Below are positions 47,371 through 48,861 of a DNA stretch of 48,861 nucleotides, piece after piece. Every line of letters begins with the position of its first letter. The stretch's first letter is position 1. The stretch spans positions 1 to 48,861 of the forward strand of contig JAKEHY010000018.1 of NCBI GenBank assembly GCA_022614805.1, read 5' to 3'. This DNA comes from Candidatus Zixiibacteriota bacterium (GTDB lineage Bacteria; Zixibacteria; MSB-5A5; DSPP01). The notes beneath the pieces are model-generated. The model ran no database searches, was not told the DNA's origin, and worked only from the letters and a program-made list of their open reading frames with translations. The translations under genes and the position numbers were made by a program.

Positions 47371-48183
47371 GACCTCCGACCAACCCCAAAAGCGGTTCGT
47401 TATTCCGGCCTTCATTGCCGGGGTCATCCGTATCGACTGGTGCGTCCGCACAAAGTTATAATAATAGAAATGCAGGGCCAATGCTGCCCTTAAATTCTCC
47501 AACTTCTTTGAAAACCCGTTAGTAAGCCGGGTAAAGCGGCGCAACTGCATACGCATAGTTAGGTTTTGCCGCTCTATATAAGAAGTGGAGATTCGCTCAC
47601 GTAGAGGTTTCCCGGTTATGCTTTCAATCTCGGTTCTAAGTAAATCACTTGGGCTATAACCCTCTCTCATAGGCGTTCCATCCCCGTTCCCGTGATAGAC
47701 CTTGCGTAACTGGGCGTAGTCGATATTGGCCCCAAAGACCTTATCCACCGCACTAAAATAGCCCACATACTGGTCGGTGGTTAGCTGAAAACGGTCTTTT
47801 ACCCGGTTCCGCAAATCCCACATAAATTCGAGGGCAGTTAGGCCGCTCCGCTTTCCAATAGTGTAGGCGGGAACCAGTTTCGTATCGGGGTCGATGGCTA
47901 CAAAGACATACTGGTCGCCCCTTACCAGTTCGTCATCGAGCGGGGTTAAGCGTTTCTGTTTCTTCTGAACGAAAGTCCAGATTTCGTCCGTTTCGATGGC
48001 TTTGCAACTAAGTCCCTGCAAATTCGTATCAAGTATGTGTTGACACTTGGCCCCGGATTCACAAAGCAACCGTAGAATGGTTCTCTTGTTAACCCCGGTG
48101 GCCCGGACTATGCTGGATATGGAATTGCCTTCACAAAGAAGGTTTAGCACCATTTCTTGTTTCTCTCGTTTTAGGCGGTTCAC
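47362..48183 (-). CDS. IS1-family-like transposase
   Basis: A 273-residue single-ORF transposase. The N-terminal HTH has IVRATGVNKRTILRLLCESG. The DDE core follows: ETDEIWTFVQKK (first Asp), FVAIDPDTKLVPAYTIGKR, LTTDQYVGYFSAVDKVFG (second Asp), TSYIERQNLTMRMQLRRFTRLTNGFSKK with the Glu, and ALHFYYYNFVRTHQSIRMTPAM. This form is usually named IS1 family in bacterial genomes. It is full length with no frameshift, so the element may be active. Confidence 0.9.
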   Translation of the reverse strand: MNRLKREKQEMVLNLLCEGNSISSIVRATGVNKRTILRLLCESGAKCQHILDTNLQGLSCKAIETDEIWTFVQKKQKRLTPLDDELVRGDQYVFVAIDPDTKLVPAYTIGKRSGLTALEFMWDLRNRVKDRFQLTTDQYVGYFSAVDKVFGANIDYAQLRKVYHGNGDGTPMREGYSPSDLLRTEIESITGKPLRERISTSYIERQNLTMRMQLRRFTRLTNGFSKKLENLRAALALHFYYYNFVRTHQSIRMTPAMKAGITNRFWGWSEVLN

Positions 48184-48267
48184 GGCTTTATCCCTTTACT
48201 TTTTTGGGGGAAAGCCGATATTTCCTTTGCGCTGTAACCTTCGGCTAACCCCGTTGGTTATGGTCAA

Positions 48268-48393
48268 CCCCGCCAAGTGTTAGCGCACTTGGCGGGTGCT
48301 AAATTCAGAGCGGGAGGAAGGGTTGGAACCTCCAATGCTCCCGCCCTCTTGGAATGGCCTTAGGCCGGGTGGAACCGACCTAAGCCATTCTTT
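48268..48393. repeat. Row of strong hairpins
   Basis: Three hairpins lie close together. CCCGCCAAGTG-TTAGCG-CACTTGGCGGG is at about 48269-48297. GCGGGAG...CTCCCGC follows at about 48311-48344. GAATGGCCTTAGG...CCTAAGCCATTC plus TTTTT is at 48352-48395. The third is a good plus-strand terminator. Possible reading: the right end of the IS or a compact intergenic stem-loop array. Confidence 0.6.
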
Positions 48394-48395
48394 TT
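48352..48395 (+). terminator. Intrinsic terminator
   Basis: GAATGGCCTTAGG, a 14-nt loop, CCTAAGCCATTC, then TTTTT. There is one bulged C in the stem. No plus-strand gene is visible between the IS and this point, so it may end a non-coding transcript or shield the IS. Confidence 0.75.
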
Positions 48396-48444
48396 AGGGC
48401 TGGCGGTGGGCGTGCTAACTGGCCCACCATCGGATAGAAACCCC

Positions 48445-48473
48445 TTGATTTTAAAGGAAAGAGGTAGTATTTT
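48445..48473 (+). promoter_or_regulatory. Promoter of a candidate small RNA
   Basis: TTGATT at 48445-48450, a 17-bp spacer and TATTTT at 48468-48473. Transcription would begin at about 48480 and meet a strong terminator at 48524-48556. Confidence 0.45.
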
Positions 48474-48479
48474 ATCAAA

Positions 48480-48556
48480 CGAAAGGGCCTTTCATTTTGG
48501 TAGTGATGGTCTTTTCCTTTCTGGCCCACCGCTCGTAACGGTGGGCTTCTTTTTTG
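48480..48556 (+). ncRNA. Candidate 75-nt small RNA
   Basis: Bounded by the promoter above and by a near-perfect terminator, GCCCACCG-CTCGTAA-CGGTGGGC plus TTCTTTTTT (48524-48556). It holds no credible ORF. It is convergent with the winged-helix gene at 48561-48803 and ends just before that gene's stop. No family recognised. Confidence 0.4.
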
Positions 48557-48560
48557 CTAT

Positions 48561-48803
48561 CTAAGTTAGGATACTCAACAAATTATCCATAATTTCTTTG
48601 GCCCTTATCTCGCCCTTATTGGTAAGCTGATAAGTCGTTCCTTTTTTCTTTCCAGCACGGATAACCAATCCGTCTTTTCTAAAAGGTTCCAATATTCTGT
48701 CAAGCCGGTCAACTTGATAGCCCGACTGATTTACCCCCTTAACTAACGCCGTTGTTCCTACTGCCGTGCCCCACTTAAGATTTGGACAGGTATAATTGGT
48801 CAA
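48561..48803 (-). CDS. Small winged-helix DNA-binding protein
   Basis: An 80-residue protein: TTALVKGVNQSGYQVDRLDRILEPFRKDGLVIRAGKKKGTTYQLTNKGEIRAKEIMDNLL, helix-turn-helix then a wing (GKKKGTTYQLT). The start is a TTG at 48803, which is uncertain; a start further in is possible. It may be a regulator of an accessory element near the IS. It is divergent from the partial gene at 48813. Confidence 0.6.
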   Translation of the reverse strand: MTNYTCPNLKWGTAVGTTALVKGVNQSGYQVDRLDRILEPFRKDGLVIRAGKKKGTTYQLTNKGEIRAKEIMDNLLSILT

Positions 48804-48812
48804 GGAGGTTAA

Positions 48813-48861
48813 ATGGAGACAGCGACGATGCCTGTTCAGATCCGGAAGGTTTCGGGTAGGA
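48813..48861 (+). CDS. Partial gene at the right edge
   Basis: ATG 48813 with AAGGAGG 4 nt before it opens METATMPVQIRKVSGR and runs off the window. TATAAT at 48791-48796 is a possible -10 upstream, with no good -35. Too short to identify. Confidence 0.45.
   Translation, partial: METATMPVQIRKVSGR

Larger units (their letters stand above)
47341..48300. mobile_element. IS1-like insertion element (borders uncertain)
   Basis: A transposase gene (47362-48183, minus) with little flanking DNA. The left border lies between about 47343 and 47361 because the promoter and ATG of the host gene are intact up to there. The right border is not fixed. I looked for terminal inverted repeats and a target duplication and found no clear pair, so the right limit is given only approximately. 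Confidence 0.5.

Noticed and set aside
47341-48440. Terminal inverted repeats and target duplication of the IS
   Set aside because: I compared the sequence at the left edge with several right-hand candidates; only short chance matches such as AACTGG appear.
48268-48556. Integron-like attC array suggested by repeated stem-loops and GTGCTAAC words
   Set aside because: The core sites RYYYAAC/GTTRRRY are not paired at the stem ends and there is no integrase or cassette series.

Overview
The window looks like part of a chromosome from a Gram-negative bacterium of moderately high GC. It carries an RND metal-efflux pair, a lipopolysaccharide-type glycosyltransferase operon with an MsbA-like flippase, an outer-membrane beta-barrel protein, and the standard genetic code with ATG, GTG and TTG starts. 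No rRNA or tRNA is visible, so the taxonomic guess (an uncultured lineage, perhaps of the FCB group) is weak.

Layout. (1) 552-5551, minus strand: a Cys-rich small exported protein, an efflux adaptor and a CzcA/CusA-type RND pump. (2) 5700-19145, plus strand: one long gene train with many start/stop overlaps. It holds 3-methyladenine glycosylase, glutamate dehydrogenase, an M50 protease, an exported protein, a GT9 transferase, an MsbA-like ABC exporter, two GT4s, a GT2, a second GT9 and a Ser/Thr kinase with a CsgG/TolB-like plus TPR C-terminus. A 23-codon relic of a second kinase follows. (3) 19194-24364: bifunctional Rel, PgeF/YfiH, an outer-membrane protein, then four tandem cold-shock genes whose best starts are TTG, TTG, CTG, CTG, closed by a strong terminator. 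(4) 24371-25966, minus: DinB, Tag, GNAT. (5) 26215-47266: an accessory stretch of many small stress or house-cleaning genes. These are pirin, four-helix DinB proteins, an ArsR/ArsM operon, an ArsR/VOC/AHSA1 operon, an HAF-repeat lipoprotein, a PQQ-type sugar dehydrogenase, OsmC, an ACT pair, alpha/beta hydrolases, paired DUF1697 proteins, a cupin, an SDR, DUF3224 and NIPSNAP. It also contains a visibly AT-richer two-gene insert whose second gene has an AbiTii-like N-terminus (candidate phage defence). (6) 47341-48861: a leaderless gene cut off after a few codons by an IS1-like element, then a hairpin-rich stretch with terminators, a candidate small RNA, a winged-helix protein and the start of another gene.

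The most striking signal across the window is promoter geometry. Good sigma70-type promoters (TTGACA, 16-17 bp spacer, TATAC/TATAT-like -10) repeatedly sit so that the start codon lies at or just after the expected transcription start. At least eight genes are therefore probably leaderless or nearly so. Other genes (cold shock, cupin, DUF4386, the HAF lipoprotein) have normal leaders with Shine-Dalgarno sites.

The other recurring theme is dispersed palindromic intergenic repeats of at least four families, including a cloverleaf-like one at 26020-26092. One family lies just upstream of three of the leaderless promoters. All functional calls rest on motif reading by eye; no database search was possible.
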